Origin: an uncultured Johnsonella sp.
Lineage (GTDB): Bacteria; Bacillota; Clostridia; Lachnospirales; Lachnospiraceae
Assembly (NCBI GenBank): GCA_900766185.1
Contig: CAAFUL010000013.1
Span: 1 to 22,900, forward strand
Reading direction: 5' to 3'
Length of the DNA: 22,900 nucleotides
Part shown: positions 1-8,019 of the stretch, piece after piece
Numbering within the stretch: the stretch's first letter is position 1
How the letters are laid out: every line of letters begins with the position of its first letter
Made by a program: the position numbers and the translations under genes
Notes under the pieces: generated by a model
The model's database searches: none
What the model saw: the letters and a program-made list of their open reading frames with translations, nothing else
Told to the model about the DNA's origin: nothing

Positions 1-187
1 AAAGAGGGAGCGATGGATATTTTGCACGGTATTCCTGTAACAGTGGAATCATGAATTTGTCAGCATCATTACTACAATACTGTGTGCCGTTACGAAGTTC
101 AGCCTTTAAAAGATCACCTATAATTTTGTCATAGCAAAGTAGTGGATGATAACCGTGAGCCTGATTATGTATAAAGATAATATTGAA
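1..187 (-). pseudogene. IS1380-family transposase fragment, runs off the left edge
   Basis: The minus strand reads an open frame containing QAHGYHPLLCYD, then GDLLKAELRNGTQYCSN and a PLLQEYRAKYP-like stretch. This is the core DDE region of IS1380-family transposases, where a GYHPL motif is followed by LKAELR and the NG/ND segment. The fragment enters the window without its C-terminus, which lies beyond base 1. The N-terminal part, with the first catalytic Asp, is not recognisable upstream. The frame stays open to about base 260, but its predicted residues there are low-complexity and AT-rich, so the match stops near base 187. It is therefore either a truncated copy or one disrupted near 187-230. 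No start codon with an SD was found. The family assignment rests on motif recall, not on a search. Confidence 0.7.
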
Positions 188-214
188 TTTCAAAAATATG
201 TTTTTTAAAAAAAT

Positions 215-323
215 AATTGCCCAATTTCCAACAATTTTACAAATACTTATACTTTCAGTCTATGTAAGTTACTATACCTAATTAAACTTGTATCTGTAAA
301 ATCATCAATGAAATTGGGCAATT
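215..323. repeat. 13-bp perfect inverted repeat in the gap beside the IS1380 fragment
   Basis: Bases 215-227 (aattgcccaattt) and 311-323 (aaattgggcaatt) are exact reverse complements, 83 bp apart. They lie between the transposase fragment and the small membrane-protein gene. The intervening bases are AT-rich with no credible ORF. They could be ends of a decayed insertion sequence or a large stem-loop; neither is shown. I saw nothing else in 188-400. Confidence 0.45.
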
Positions 324-400
324 ACTTGCAAATAATATATTATGTGCTTGAAATAAAAGTCACTTTCATATTAAATAATTTTTATCAACAATACCTGACT

Positions 401-673
401 TTAATCATTCTCCTCTTCATCAAAGAAATCATCCTCGAAGTCGTCCTCAAAATCATCATAATCATCTTGATTATTATTTATAAACTTGTATACCAAATAT
501 GCTATTCCTGCTACACATACCACTGCACCTACTAAAGCAAACACCCACATAAGTGTATTCTTTTTGCTCTCTTCTTCTTCTTTCTTCTTAAGAAAATCAT
601 TTAACTTAGCAGCATTCATAAGTTCTTCAAATTTAGCCATAGTCTCTTTACCTATAAGATTATATTTATTCAT
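401..673 (-). CDS. small single-pass membrane protein with acidic C-terminal tail
   Basis: A 90-residue protein of unknown function. Layout: a short charged N-terminal helix (about 1-40, with a KKKEEEESKK run), one transmembrane segment (about residues 41-64, WVFALVGAVVCVAGIAYLVY), then a tail dominated by Asp/Glu (DDYDDFEDDFEDDFFDEEE). I chose the ATG at 671-673 because an AGGAG sits 8 nt before it. The longer reading from 691 would place that SD inside the coding sequence. It starts 39 bp after the pcrA stop codon and reads the same way, so it is probably co-transcribed with pcrA. The charged tail suggests a cytosolic or extracellular electrostatic interaction, but orientation and partner cannot be told from the sequence. 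I do not recognise a named family. Confidence 0.8.
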   Translation of the reverse strand: MNKYNLIGKETMAKFEELMNAAKLNDFLKKKEEEESKKNTLMWVFALVGAVVCVAGIAYLVYKFINNNQDDYDDFEDDFEDDFFDEEEND

Positions 674-712
674 ATAATCAACTCCTCTCATAATATTTCT
701 TTCCTTAGCTTA

Positions 713-2899
713 TCATATTTTTTCTAATTTAGCAAAGCCTGCAAACATCTTTTTTACACCAAATTTATCAAAGTCCACGCTTACCTTGTAATCCTTAGCT
801 CCGTCTTCTATATCAATAACCCTTCCTTCACCGAAATTTATGTGTCTTACACGATCTCCCACTTCATAATTAAGCTTTGAAGTTTTTTTGATTTCTATAG
901 ACTTTCTATAAACTTCATTATAATAGTTTTCACTATTATTATTGGACTTTCTTTCATAAGAGCCGGCTCTAAAGTCGCTGCGACTTCTGCTTTTTGCGTT
1001 AGACTGCACAAATTCAGAGGGTATCTCCGTTACAAATCTTGATAAAGTCCCATATCTCATATCACCGTTTTGCATTCTGAACTTTGCAAAGGTCATGCAA
1101 AGCTCCTTCTTTGCTCTGGTAATTCCCACATAACAAAGCCTTCTTTCTTCCTCAACATCCGACTCATCACCGGTAAAAAGGCTCATACTGCTCGGAAAAA
1201 GTCCCTCTTCCATACCGCTCATATACACATAGGGAAATTCCAGTCCCTTGGCAGCGTGCAAGGTCATAAGCGTAACCCTTTTGCTGTCCTCATCATACCT
1301 GTCTATATCGGCAATTAATGCAATATCCTCTAAAAATGCTTCAAGTTCGGTACTTTCGTACTCCCTTGCCTTATTCTTAAACTCTTCTATATTCTCAATT
1401 CTTGCAAGGGCTTCCTCTGTACCCTCTTCCAAAAAAGATGCCTTGTAGTTTATTTCATCCATAATAAAATCAATTATATCTGCTACCGACTCTTCTTTTT
1501 CCTTAGCCTCTTGTAATTTTTCAATACTTTCACTAAATACCGAAAACTTTGATTTTAACTTTGACAGCTCCTCTATATTGTCAATATCTGACAGCACCTC
1601 CCACAAACTTAATGAGTTAAGGCTTGCGTACGCACTTATCTTTGCTATAGAACTTGCCCCTATACCTCTTTTTGGTAAATTGATGATTCTAAGTAAGGAT
1701 ATATCGTCATTCGGATTGGAAAGAATTTTTAAGTATGCCACTACATCCTTTATTTCCTTTCTTTGGTAGAAGTTAACTCCTCCTACCAGTTGATAAGGAA
1801 TATTAAGAAGTACACAGCGCTCTTCTAAAAGTCTTGACTGTGCATTGGTTCTGTAAAGCACCGCCCATTCACTGTAGTCGCTTGCCTTTTGTTTAATTTC
1901 ATTAATAATAAACTCGGCTTCACCTGCGGCATTCTCAAATTCCAGTACTCGTATCTTTTCTCCGCTGTCATTGGCAGTCCAAAGACTCTTGTCCTTCCTT
2001 CCCTTGTTATTTTTTATAACGGCATTGGCAACATTTAATATATTAGCCTTGGAGCGGTAGTTTTGCTCTAACTTGATAAGTTTTGCATCTTTATATACAT
2101 TTTCAAAGTTTAATATATTAAATATATTAGCCCCTCTGAATTTATATATGGACTGGTCGTCATCTCCCACAACACAAAGATTTTTATACTTATCTGCCAA
2201 AAGCTTAATAAGCCTAAACTGTGCATTGTTGGTATCCTGATACTCATCCACCATGATGTATTTGAACTTTTCCTGATAGTACTCTCTTACTTCCTCATCT
2301 CTTTCTAAAAGCTCCACACATTTGACAATGATATCGTCAAAGTCCAAGGCATTGTTTTGTTTTAGAGCCTTTTGATATTCACTGTATATGTTTATTATCT
2401 GCCTGTCATAAAAGTCATTGGTCTGCCTTAAGGCTTCCTCAGGTGAGGTAAGCTCATCTTTATACGAAGATATAGCTCTGATTGCAGTCTTTTCTTTTAT
2501 AATTTTAGGATCGAGGTTTAAGTTTCTATATATTCTCTTAATCAAAGTTTTCTGATCTTCCGTATCATAGATACTGAAATTATTATCATAGCCTATTCTG
2601 TCTATAAACCTTCTGAGCATTCTCACACAGCTTGCATGAAAGGTCATTACCCATATACTTGAACCGACATTGGGTATTATCCTTTCGACTCTTTCCCTCA
2701 TTTCAGCTGCCGCCTTATTGGTAAATGTTATAGCCATGATGTTGTACGGGCTTACTCCCATATGCTCTATCAAATAAGCAATCCTATGCACAAGCACCTT
2801 GGTCTTTCCCGAACCTGCACCGGCAAGTATTAAAAGAGGACCTTCGGTATGCTTTACCGCTTCCAATTGCTTATCATTTAAGTTATTCTCTAAATTCAT
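713..2899 (-). CDS. pcrA: ATP-dependent DNA helicase PcrA/UvrD
   Basis: Superfamily 1A 3'-5' DNA helicase, 728 residues, normal length for PcrA. It unwinds DNA in nucleotide excision and mismatch repair and clears RecA filaments or stalled polymerases. Visible motifs in order: Q motif (Q11), Walker A AGAGSGKT (26-33), Ia TFTNKAAAEM, Walker B VDEYQDTN, III VVGDDDQSIYKFRGA, IV LEQNYRS, V TLHAAKGLEFPYVY and VI EERRLCYVGITRAKKEL. The C-terminus carries the PcrA-type Tudor-like element (VGDRVRHINFGEGRVIDIEDG), which favours PcrA over Rep. The start is an ATG preceded by AAAGGGGG at 5-nt spacing. It is separated by 235 bp from the VWA gene upstream, so it probably has its own promoter, although no convincing -10/-35 pair was found. 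The small membrane-protein gene follows it. Confidence 0.96.
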   Translation of the reverse strand: MNLENNLNDKQLEAVKHTEGPLLILAGAGSGKTKVLVHRIAYLIEHMGVSPYNIMAITFTNKAAAEMRERVERIIPNVGSSIWVMTFHASCVRMLRRFIDRIGYDNNFSIYDTEDQKTLIKRIYRNLNLDPKIIKEKTAIRAISSYKDELTSPEEALRQTNDFYDRQIINIYSEYQKALKQNNALDFDDIIVKCVELLERDEEVREYYQEKFKYIMVDEYQDTNNAQFRLIKLLADKYKNLCVVGDDDQSIYKFRGANIFNILNFENVYKDAKLIKLEQNYRSKANILNVANAVIKNNKGRKDKSLWTANDSGEKIRVLEFENAAGEAEFIINEIKQKASDYSEWAVLYRTNAQSRLLEERCVLLNIPYQLVGGVNFYQRKEIKDVVAYLKILSNPNDDISLLRIINLPKRGIGASSIAKISAYASLNSLSLWEVLSDIDNIEELSKLKSKFSVFSESIEKLQEAKEKEESVADIIDFIMDEINYKASFLEEGTEEALARIENIEEFKNKAREYESTELEAFLEDIALIADIDRYDEDSKRVTLMTLHAAKGLEFPYVYMSGMEEGLFPSSMSLFTGDESDVEEERRLCYVGITRAKKELCMTFAKFRMQNGDMRYGTLSRFVTEIPSEFVQSNAKSRSRSDFRAGSYERKSNNNSENYYNEVYRKSIEIKKTSKLNYEVGDRVRHINFGEGRVIDIEDGAKDYKVSVDFDKFGVKKMFAGFAKLEKI

Positions 2900-2948
2900 T
2901 CATTCCCCCTTTACAGTAAATATTTCTAAATGCAGAATTTGCCCAATT

Positions 2949-3070
2949 ATTAAACTAATCCTTGTTTTATTTTGCGCATACAAAGATATTTCTAGGTTCC
3001 TACTCTCACTAATGTAGGATTTATCATATTTATTAAACTAATACTTGTTTTATTTTACTTATACAAGATA
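2949..3070. repeat. two direct copies of an AT-rich 25-bp motif upstream of pcrA
   Basis: Bases 2949-2973 and 3032-3056 match at 24 of 25 positions (both begin attaaactaat and end cttgttttatttt), offset by 83 bp. Similarity continues weakly into a shared tacaa(a)gat. Both copies lie in the pcrA leader/promoter gap. On the minus strand each offers a poor TTGTAT-17-(T/G)ATTAG pair, so duplicated promoter or operator sites are possible but weakly supported. Confidence 0.6.
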
Positions 3071-3134
3071 GCAAATAAAACATAATAGGCTACAATATCG
3101 GTACAGATAAAAATATAATTCTTATAATGCCAAA

Positions 3135-4331
3135 CTACTCGATTCCTCCAAGTCCTTTAAGTTCCTGTCCTTTAAGTGTTTTTTCCAAAAGTAAGGGTAG
3201 TTTTTCGGGGGTACAGGCAAAGCAGGCTATATCCATAGCTGCTATTTTAGTTGCCATTTGTGCATCATAGTAGGGTTTTCCGCCGTCAGCTATGGCAAGC
3301 AGGCACACTACGGTAACTCCGGATTCTTTTAACTCAAGGAGATTTCTTAGCATACCGGCTCTGTTGCCCCCTTCCATCAGATCCGAAATTAGGAAAAATA
3401 TAGTCTTTTTAGGGTTTTCTATATATTTTTTACAATAATTTATTGACTTATTAATATCCGTACCGCCTCCAAGCTGAAAACCGAAAAGTAAGTCTACCGG
3501 ATCCTCGGTCTTTTCACTTAGGTCAACTATATTGGTGTCAAAGGCAACCACCCTTGTATTAATAGCCGACATACTGGCAAGTATACAACTCATTATAGAA
3601 GAATATATTACCGACTCTCCCATGGAGCCGCTTTGATCTATATCAAGTATAATTGTATACTTACTTGCTGCGGTCTTAGCCTGCTTGTCAAAAAAGTAAT
3701 AATGCTCAGGTACTATCCTTTTTAAGCTTGGATTATAATTTTTAATACCTCTTTTTATAGTGGTATTAAAGTCCAGTGCCGCAGCGGAAGGAATAGGGCT
3801 GTGCTGTCTTTTATTGATGCTTGCATTGACCGCTCTTTTTAGATCACTTTCCAAAAGCTTGTTGATTTCTTCAACTATCTTCTTAATAAAGTTTCTGACA
3901 CCTTCCTTACTTTGTTTTGGCACTTGGTCCTTTAGTAAAAGTATCGTACTTGCAAGATTTACATCAGGCTCCAAGTTTTCCAAGATCTCCGGCTCAAACA
4001 TAAGTTGCTTTAAGCCGCATCTTTCCATTGCATCAGCCTGTATGATTCTTACCAGATCTTTATCAAATAAATTCCTTACATCACCGAGCCATCTGCTTAT
4101 ATGGGGACTTGACTTACCTCTGCCGGCTCCCCTGCTGCCAAGATAGGACTCAGAGCCTTCATTATAGATAGCCGCCAATGCCTGATCCATCAAAAGCTCA
4201 TCTTTGTTAAGGGATATATCCATGTTGCCGGACATTTCTTCAAAGTCTTTTTCTACCGTCTCTCCTAATATCAGCCTCCACCTTTTTACTTTGGAAACAT
4301 TCTCCTTATCCTCTTCTTTAATATTACTCAT
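3135..4331 (-). CDS. VWA domain protein (YehP-like)
   Basis: A 398-residue protein and the last gene of the five-gene operon. The N-terminal 220 residues are helical and charged. The C-terminal part is a von Willebrand factor A domain: the MIDAS metal site is visible as D232-x-S234-x-S236 (DQSGSM), T291 in GGGTD and D317 in ISDLMEGG. VWA domains bind a divalent metal and a partner protein. Those paired with MoxR ATPases are thought to act as substrate adaptors or ATPase partners. Length and context match E. coli YehP (about 380 residues). No signal peptide or membrane segment is present, so it is cytosolic. The ATG has a GGGAG SD and lies 14 bp after the DUF5682 stop, implying co-translation. 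The actual target is unknown. Confidence 0.9.
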   Translation of the reverse strand: MSNIKEEDKENVSKVKRWRLILGETVEKDFEEMSGNMDISLNKDELLMDQALAAIYNEGSESYLGSRGAGRGKSSPHISRWLGDVRNLFDKDLVRIIQADAMERCGLKQLMFEPEILENLEPDVNLASTILLLKDQVPKQSKEGVRNFIKKIVEEINKLLESDLKRAVNASINKRQHSPIPSAAALDFNTTIKRGIKNYNPSLKRIVPEHYYFFDKQAKTAASKYTIILDIDQSGSMGESVIYSSIMSCILASMSAINTRVVAFDTNIVDLSEKTEDPVDLLFGFQLGGGTDINKSINYCKKYIENPKKTIFFLISDLMEGGNRAGMLRNLLELKESGVTVVCLLAIADGGKPYYDAQMATKIAAMDIACFACTPEKLPLLLEKTLKGQELKGLGGIE

Positions 4332-4345
4332 ATCATCTCCCGTAT

Positions 4346-6649
4346 CTATATATCGTCAAAGTCGAATTCCGCCAGCTCACTTAACTTTTCCACTTCTTCT
4401 TCATTTAGGCTAGTAGCCAAAGCTTCCGCCACTGATAAAGCATTCAAATCCCAAATTTCTGCAAGGTTTTCGGCTATACTTTGCTTTTCGGCAGGATTAA
4501 AGTCTGCAAATGCCCTTCTTAGCGATACCAGTGCCCTCTTAAACTCTTCATCGTCAAGGCTGTCTATGTATTCACCAAGTTGTCTCCAAATCGAAAGTCT
4601 TGCTATAAGTGAATATCTGTTCTTCATAGCCAAGCCCTCAAACCAGTTAGCTCCAAGGTCTGCAGGTACACCCCTTGAGAGTCTTCTTTGCATCTCAACC
4701 GACATTTCCTCATCACTTATCTTTGATAACTCTATCAAAATAGCTGTAGCTATGCCGGAAAGCTTTGTATTAAGGTCATCTCTTTTTGATATTTCTTCCA
4801 AGGTTCTGTGCCACCTTGAAATATCAAGAAATTCCTGTTTTACAGACACTTCATGTAACAGCATAATAGCCTTGGCTATTTCTACCGATGCAGCTTCATC
4901 ACATACGCACTCCCCCGGTAAAAGCAGGCAGCTTCTTAAAAACAGCTGACTTACTATAGGCTCAAGGGGCTTTCTGTCAAGCTTTCTTATATCTCCGTAT
5001 GATAAAATGTTTGAGATCCTATATAAGGTATCCGCTATATCCACTATAGCAGCCGCATCTACCGCTATACCCTGCAAGGTTTCAACCGCAAGACTTAAGG
5101 CAGACGGCATACCGCAGTAGTAGGCTTCTTCTATGACCGACATAACTTCCCTGATATTTGAAACATTTGAAAGCTTTTCTTTTAATAAAAAGGCAAGTGC
5201 CTGCTCTATGGTATCTCCCTTTAATACGGCTTCTACTATCTGTATCTCAGCCTCAGGTGTCCATCTTAAAATCCACTCTTCGGACCAAGTAGCCTTCTCC
5301 TGCTTATTTCCCTGAAGTATTGCAAAATCTATACCCAAGGTTCTAAGTCTGTGCAGGAAAAAGGATCTCTCAAGATCCATAAAAGCCAAACTTTCACTTT
5401 TCACCTTGATATTTTCCCTAAGGTCAAGCCTTAATTCCTGTGCTGTAAGCGACTTGTATTTATCAAGTTTTAATCTTCCAAGCTCAGAATAAAAGTCCGA
5501 CTGTATAGAGGTTTGACTAAGCCCCTCGGGTATAGAGCCTATTTTTGTTCCTATCTCCACCTTGGCACAGGCTATGGCAAGATTGGCAAAACTCCCTTCT
5601 GCCATACAGGTTACGGCTGCATCTCGCAAGTCCTTAAGTGTGGGAATCGTTGAATCATGTAACTTGGCAAGGTTATATGAAAGTTCTACAGCCTCTATTA
5701 CCTGTGCGGAGGATACCAAGCCTCCATACTCCCTGTAACTTTCGGCAAGTCTTGAAAGATAGGAAAATGCATGATGCTCTGCGTCCCCTTTAAGCAAGGC
5801 TTCCCATAAAAGCTCATAATAAGCCGGTGCATGGTTGCCGGCACCGTAACCTGACCTTTCAGACAGCCTAAAGTAAGAGTAGGGCATAATGGTCTTTTTT
5901 ATCTCCGTTCTTTTAAGCCCTTTAAGCTCTTTTTCGCTCATGGGCTCTAAATCGGGAGTTATTCCGGCTATATGGTAGGCTCCGACTATTACAACTATAT
6001 CCTTAGCAGCTGTTCCGCTCTTAATATGTGAGTCTATGACCTTTCTCATATAGGCTTCTCTTACCAAGTTGTAAGCATCTTCTTTATTTCCTTCCAAGGT
6101 AAGCTCTCTTAAACTTCTGCCGTATATGTAAGAACCTTGCATATAAGCCTTATAATCTTTGGACTGCTCCATAACTCTTTCCCAAAAGGTTTCGTCATCC
6201 ATATCCAAAGAGCTTTCATCAAGTTTTTTATAAACCTCTCCTTTTATGCTTTTTTTACTGCCTTCATCATCTTCTTTTTCTCTTTTTTCCAAACTTAAGC
6301 TTATATTTGAGGGAAGATCACAAAACTCACACTGACAGCCGAAGTCTCTTGCAAAGCATATAGCTTGGTACTCGGGAGAATATAGCGAAAAAGGATACAG
6401 CACCGTATTTATCGGAGCTTTTAAGGTATATGCCATTATTGCCATAGGCGGTTTTATCTTCTTGGACATCAAATCCTTTATAAGCTCATTAAAATCTGAA
6501 GGTCCTTCTATCAATATAAGTTTAGGTTTTACTTCCTGCAAAAAGTTTAACAAGTGCATGGCAGCAGCCGGAGAGTGATGTCGCACACCGAATATATGGA
6601 CATATTCGGAATTGGGATTATATAGATCCCTGTCTGTTTTTATATCCAT
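4346..6649 (-). CDS. DUF5682 family protein (YehM-like), TraB/TIKI-like N-terminus
   Basis: A 767-residue cytosolic protein; length and operon position match E. coli YehM. The N-terminal domain has three motifs typical of the TIKI/TraB/EreA fold. An early strand ends in GVRHHSP (H24, H25), then IEGPSD (E48), and much later a strand plus VIVGAYHIAGI (H226), preceded by an REAYM segment (about 197-201). In TraB/PrgY proteins the comparable places hold GxxH, an E-containing motif, ERDxxM and VVGAGHxxGI. If this is homology, the domain is a metal-dependent hydrolase-like fold; that step is inference. Residues about 110-160 form a charged, low-conservation insertion. The remaining 500 residues are mainly helical and contain no motif I recognise. 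SD AAAGGATAGAAG precedes the ATG. A 242-bp gap carrying a palindromic repeat separates it from the upstream ATPase gene. Confidence 0.88.
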   Translation of the reverse strand: MDIKTDRDLYNPNSEYVHIFGVRHHSPAAAMHLLNFLQEVKPKLILIEGPSDFNELIKDLMSKKIKPPMAIMAYTLKAPINTVLYPFSLYSPEYQAICFARDFGCQCEFCDLPSNISLSLEKREKEDDEGSKKSIKGEVYKKLDESSLDMDDETFWERVMEQSKDYKAYMQGSYIYGRSLRELTLEGNKEDAYNLVREAYMRKVIDSHIKSGTAAKDIVVIVGAYHIAGITPDLEPMSEKELKGLKRTEIKKTIMPYSYFRLSERSGYGAGNHAPAYYELLWEALLKGDAEHHAFSYLSRLAESYREYGGLVSSAQVIEAVELSYNLAKLHDSTIPTLKDLRDAAVTCMAEGSFANLAIACAKVEIGTKIGSIPEGLSQTSIQSDFYSELGRLKLDKYKSLTAQELRLDLRENIKVKSESLAFMDLERSFFLHRLRTLGIDFAILQGNKQEKATWSEEWILRWTPEAEIQIVEAVLKGDTIEQALAFLLKEKLSNVSNIREVMSVIEEAYYCGMPSALSLAVETLQGIAVDAAAIVDIADTLYRISNILSYGDIRKLDRKPLEPIVSQLFLRSCLLLPGECVCDEAASVEIAKAIMLLHEVSVKQEFLDISRWHRTLEEISKRDDLNTKLSGIATAILIELSKISDEEMSVEMQRRLSRGVPADLGANWFEGLAMKNRYSLIARLSIWRQLGEYIDSLDDEEFKRALVSLRRAFADFNPAEKQSIAENLAEIWDLNALSVAEALATSLNEEEVEKLSELAEFDFDDI

Positions 6650-6701
6650 CTTCTATCCTTTTCTCTCTGTGTTATAATCTGCATATCATTTGTAAAGTAA
6701 T

Positions 6702-6800
6702 GTTACAGTTCAGGTAGGATATATATGTATAATATGCTAAATGAAAGCTTGCTTTCAGGTACATATTATACATATATATCCGAGCTACCTGAGCTGTAAC
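6702..6800. repeat. palindromic repeat element, copy 1 (inside the operon)
   Basis: A near-perfect 99-bp hairpin. The outer arms pair over 16 bp (gttacagttcaggtag with ctacctgagctgtaac, one T/G). A 4-nt bulge follows, then a perfect 19-bp inner stem (6718-6736 with 6762-6780). The loop is 25 nt (6737-6761) and contains the small palindromic core gaaagcttgctttcagg. The same architecture and loop recur at 14774-14958. It sits between the MoxR and DUF5682 genes of one operon, so it is probably transcribed and could affect mRNA stability or read-through. The remaining gap, 6801-6891, holds an inverted aacagttt/aaactgtt pair (6806-6813, 6871-6878) and no gene. Confidence 0.85.
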
Positions 6801-6891
6801 AAAATAACAGTTTTAGCCAAACTCAGCCGATAATGCAATTCATTAGATGCAGCAAATAGTTTTCATGCTCAAACTGTTACAGTATAAATTC

Positions 6892-8019
6892 CTACCCGTT
6901 AAGCTCTCTACATTCTTTATATAAAGGCAGCCATGAGGAGCCTCTCTTTTTCATAATATTCTCAAGGTACTCTTCCCACACCTTGGAATCCTTACTGTCT
7001 TCCTTGACTATAGCTCCCTGAAGCCCGGCTGCCAAGTCGTAATCACTTATACTTCCGTCACCAAAACTTCCTGCAAGTGCCATACTGTTTGCGAGTAAGG
7101 AAATAGCCTCCGCTGTGGAAAGCACACCTGAGGTTGTTTTAAGTTTTTGTTTGCCGTCAAGACTAAGCCCTGATCTGAGCTCTCTGAATATAGTACAAAC
7201 CTTTTCTATCACATCTTCTTCCGGCAACTTCGCATTAAGGTCAAGGTTATTTGAAAGCTGATGTATTCTGGTTCTTACTACCTCCATCTCTGCCTCAAGA
7301 CTTGCCGGTGACGGCAGCACCACTATATTAAATCTTCTTTTTAATGCGGCTGACATATCATTTACGCCCTTATCTCTGGTATTGGCAGTAGCTATAACCG
7401 AAAAGCCTTTTTGAGCCGGTATATCTATGCCAAGCTCCGGTACGGCAAGTCTTTTTTCGGATAATAATGATATAAGGCTGTCCTGTACTTCCAAGGCACA
7501 TCTTGAGATCTCCTCGACCCTTGCTATAGCCCCCTCTTCCATAGCTCTGTATATGGGGCTTGGTAGCATGGCTTCCTTGCTTGGTCCGTTAGCTATAAGC
7601 ATGGCATAGTTCCATGAGTATCTTATCTGCTCTTCGGTAGTTCCGGCAGTTCCTTGTATAACCCTTGTGGAATTACCGTTAATAGCAGCGGTAAGATGCT
7701 CTGAAAGCCAAGACTTCGCAGTTCCCGGCTCTCCTATTAAAAGTAAGGCTCTGTCGGTAACAAGTGTTGATATGGCTATCTCTACCAGTCTTTGATGCCC
7801 TATGTACTTAGGCACTATCTCCATATCACCTACTTTACCTCCGCATATATAGGTAAGTACAGACCTTGGAGACATCCTCCAACCTGTGGGTATGGGGTAT
7901 TTTTCATTTTCTATCAGTGCATCTATCTCTTTTTTAAATAACTCCTCTACGGGCAGTCTTTGTATTTGTTCTTCTTTAGTTTTTGTCTTTTTCATAATTT
8001 TAATATGACAGCATATCAT
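6892..8019 (-). CDS. MoxR-type AAA+ ATPase (YehL-like)
   Basis: A 375-residue AAA+ ATPase of the MoxR group, cytosolic. Walker A is GEPGTAKS (96-103), sensor 1 is VIATANTRD and the arginine-finger region is ALKRRFN. The Walker B position reads ARVEEISR, so the usual Asp-Glu is Glu-Glu. The flanking EVQDSLISLLSEKRL fits the YehL branch, where I believe this substitution is common. MoxR ATPases work with VWA partners, as encoded two genes downstream, usually to remodel proteins or insert cofactors. The ATG at 8019 overlaps the 3' end of the preceding gene by 20 bp and has GGAGGG 11 nt upstream. The alternative ATG at 7995, 4 bp after that gene's stop, has no SD. Translational coupling is likely either way. 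Confidence 0.9.
   Translation of the reverse strand: MICCHIKIMKKTKTKEEQIQRLPVEELFKKEIDALIENEKYPIPTGWRMSPRSVLTYICGGKVGDMEIVPKYIGHQRLVEIAISTLVTDRALLLIGEPGTAKSWLSEHLTAAINGNSTRVIQGTAGTTEEQIRYSWNYAMLIANGPSKEAMLPSPIYRAMEEGAIARVEEISRCALEVQDSLISLLSEKRLAVPELGIDIPAQKGFSVIATANTRDKGVNDMSAALKRRFNIVVLPSPASLEAEMEVVRTRIHQLSNNLDLNAKLPEEDVIEKVCTIFRELRSGLSLDGKQKLKTTSGVLSTAEAISLLANSMALAGSFGDGSISDYDLAAGLQGAIVKEDSKDSKVWEEYLENIMKKRGSSWLPLYKECRELNG

Noticed and set aside
486..677. Plus-strand ORFs opposite the small membrane protein and pcrA (for example 486-677, 1070-1318, 2799-3017)
   Set aside because: They lie antisense to clear genes, lack SDs, and their residue composition mirrors the codons of the opposite strand.
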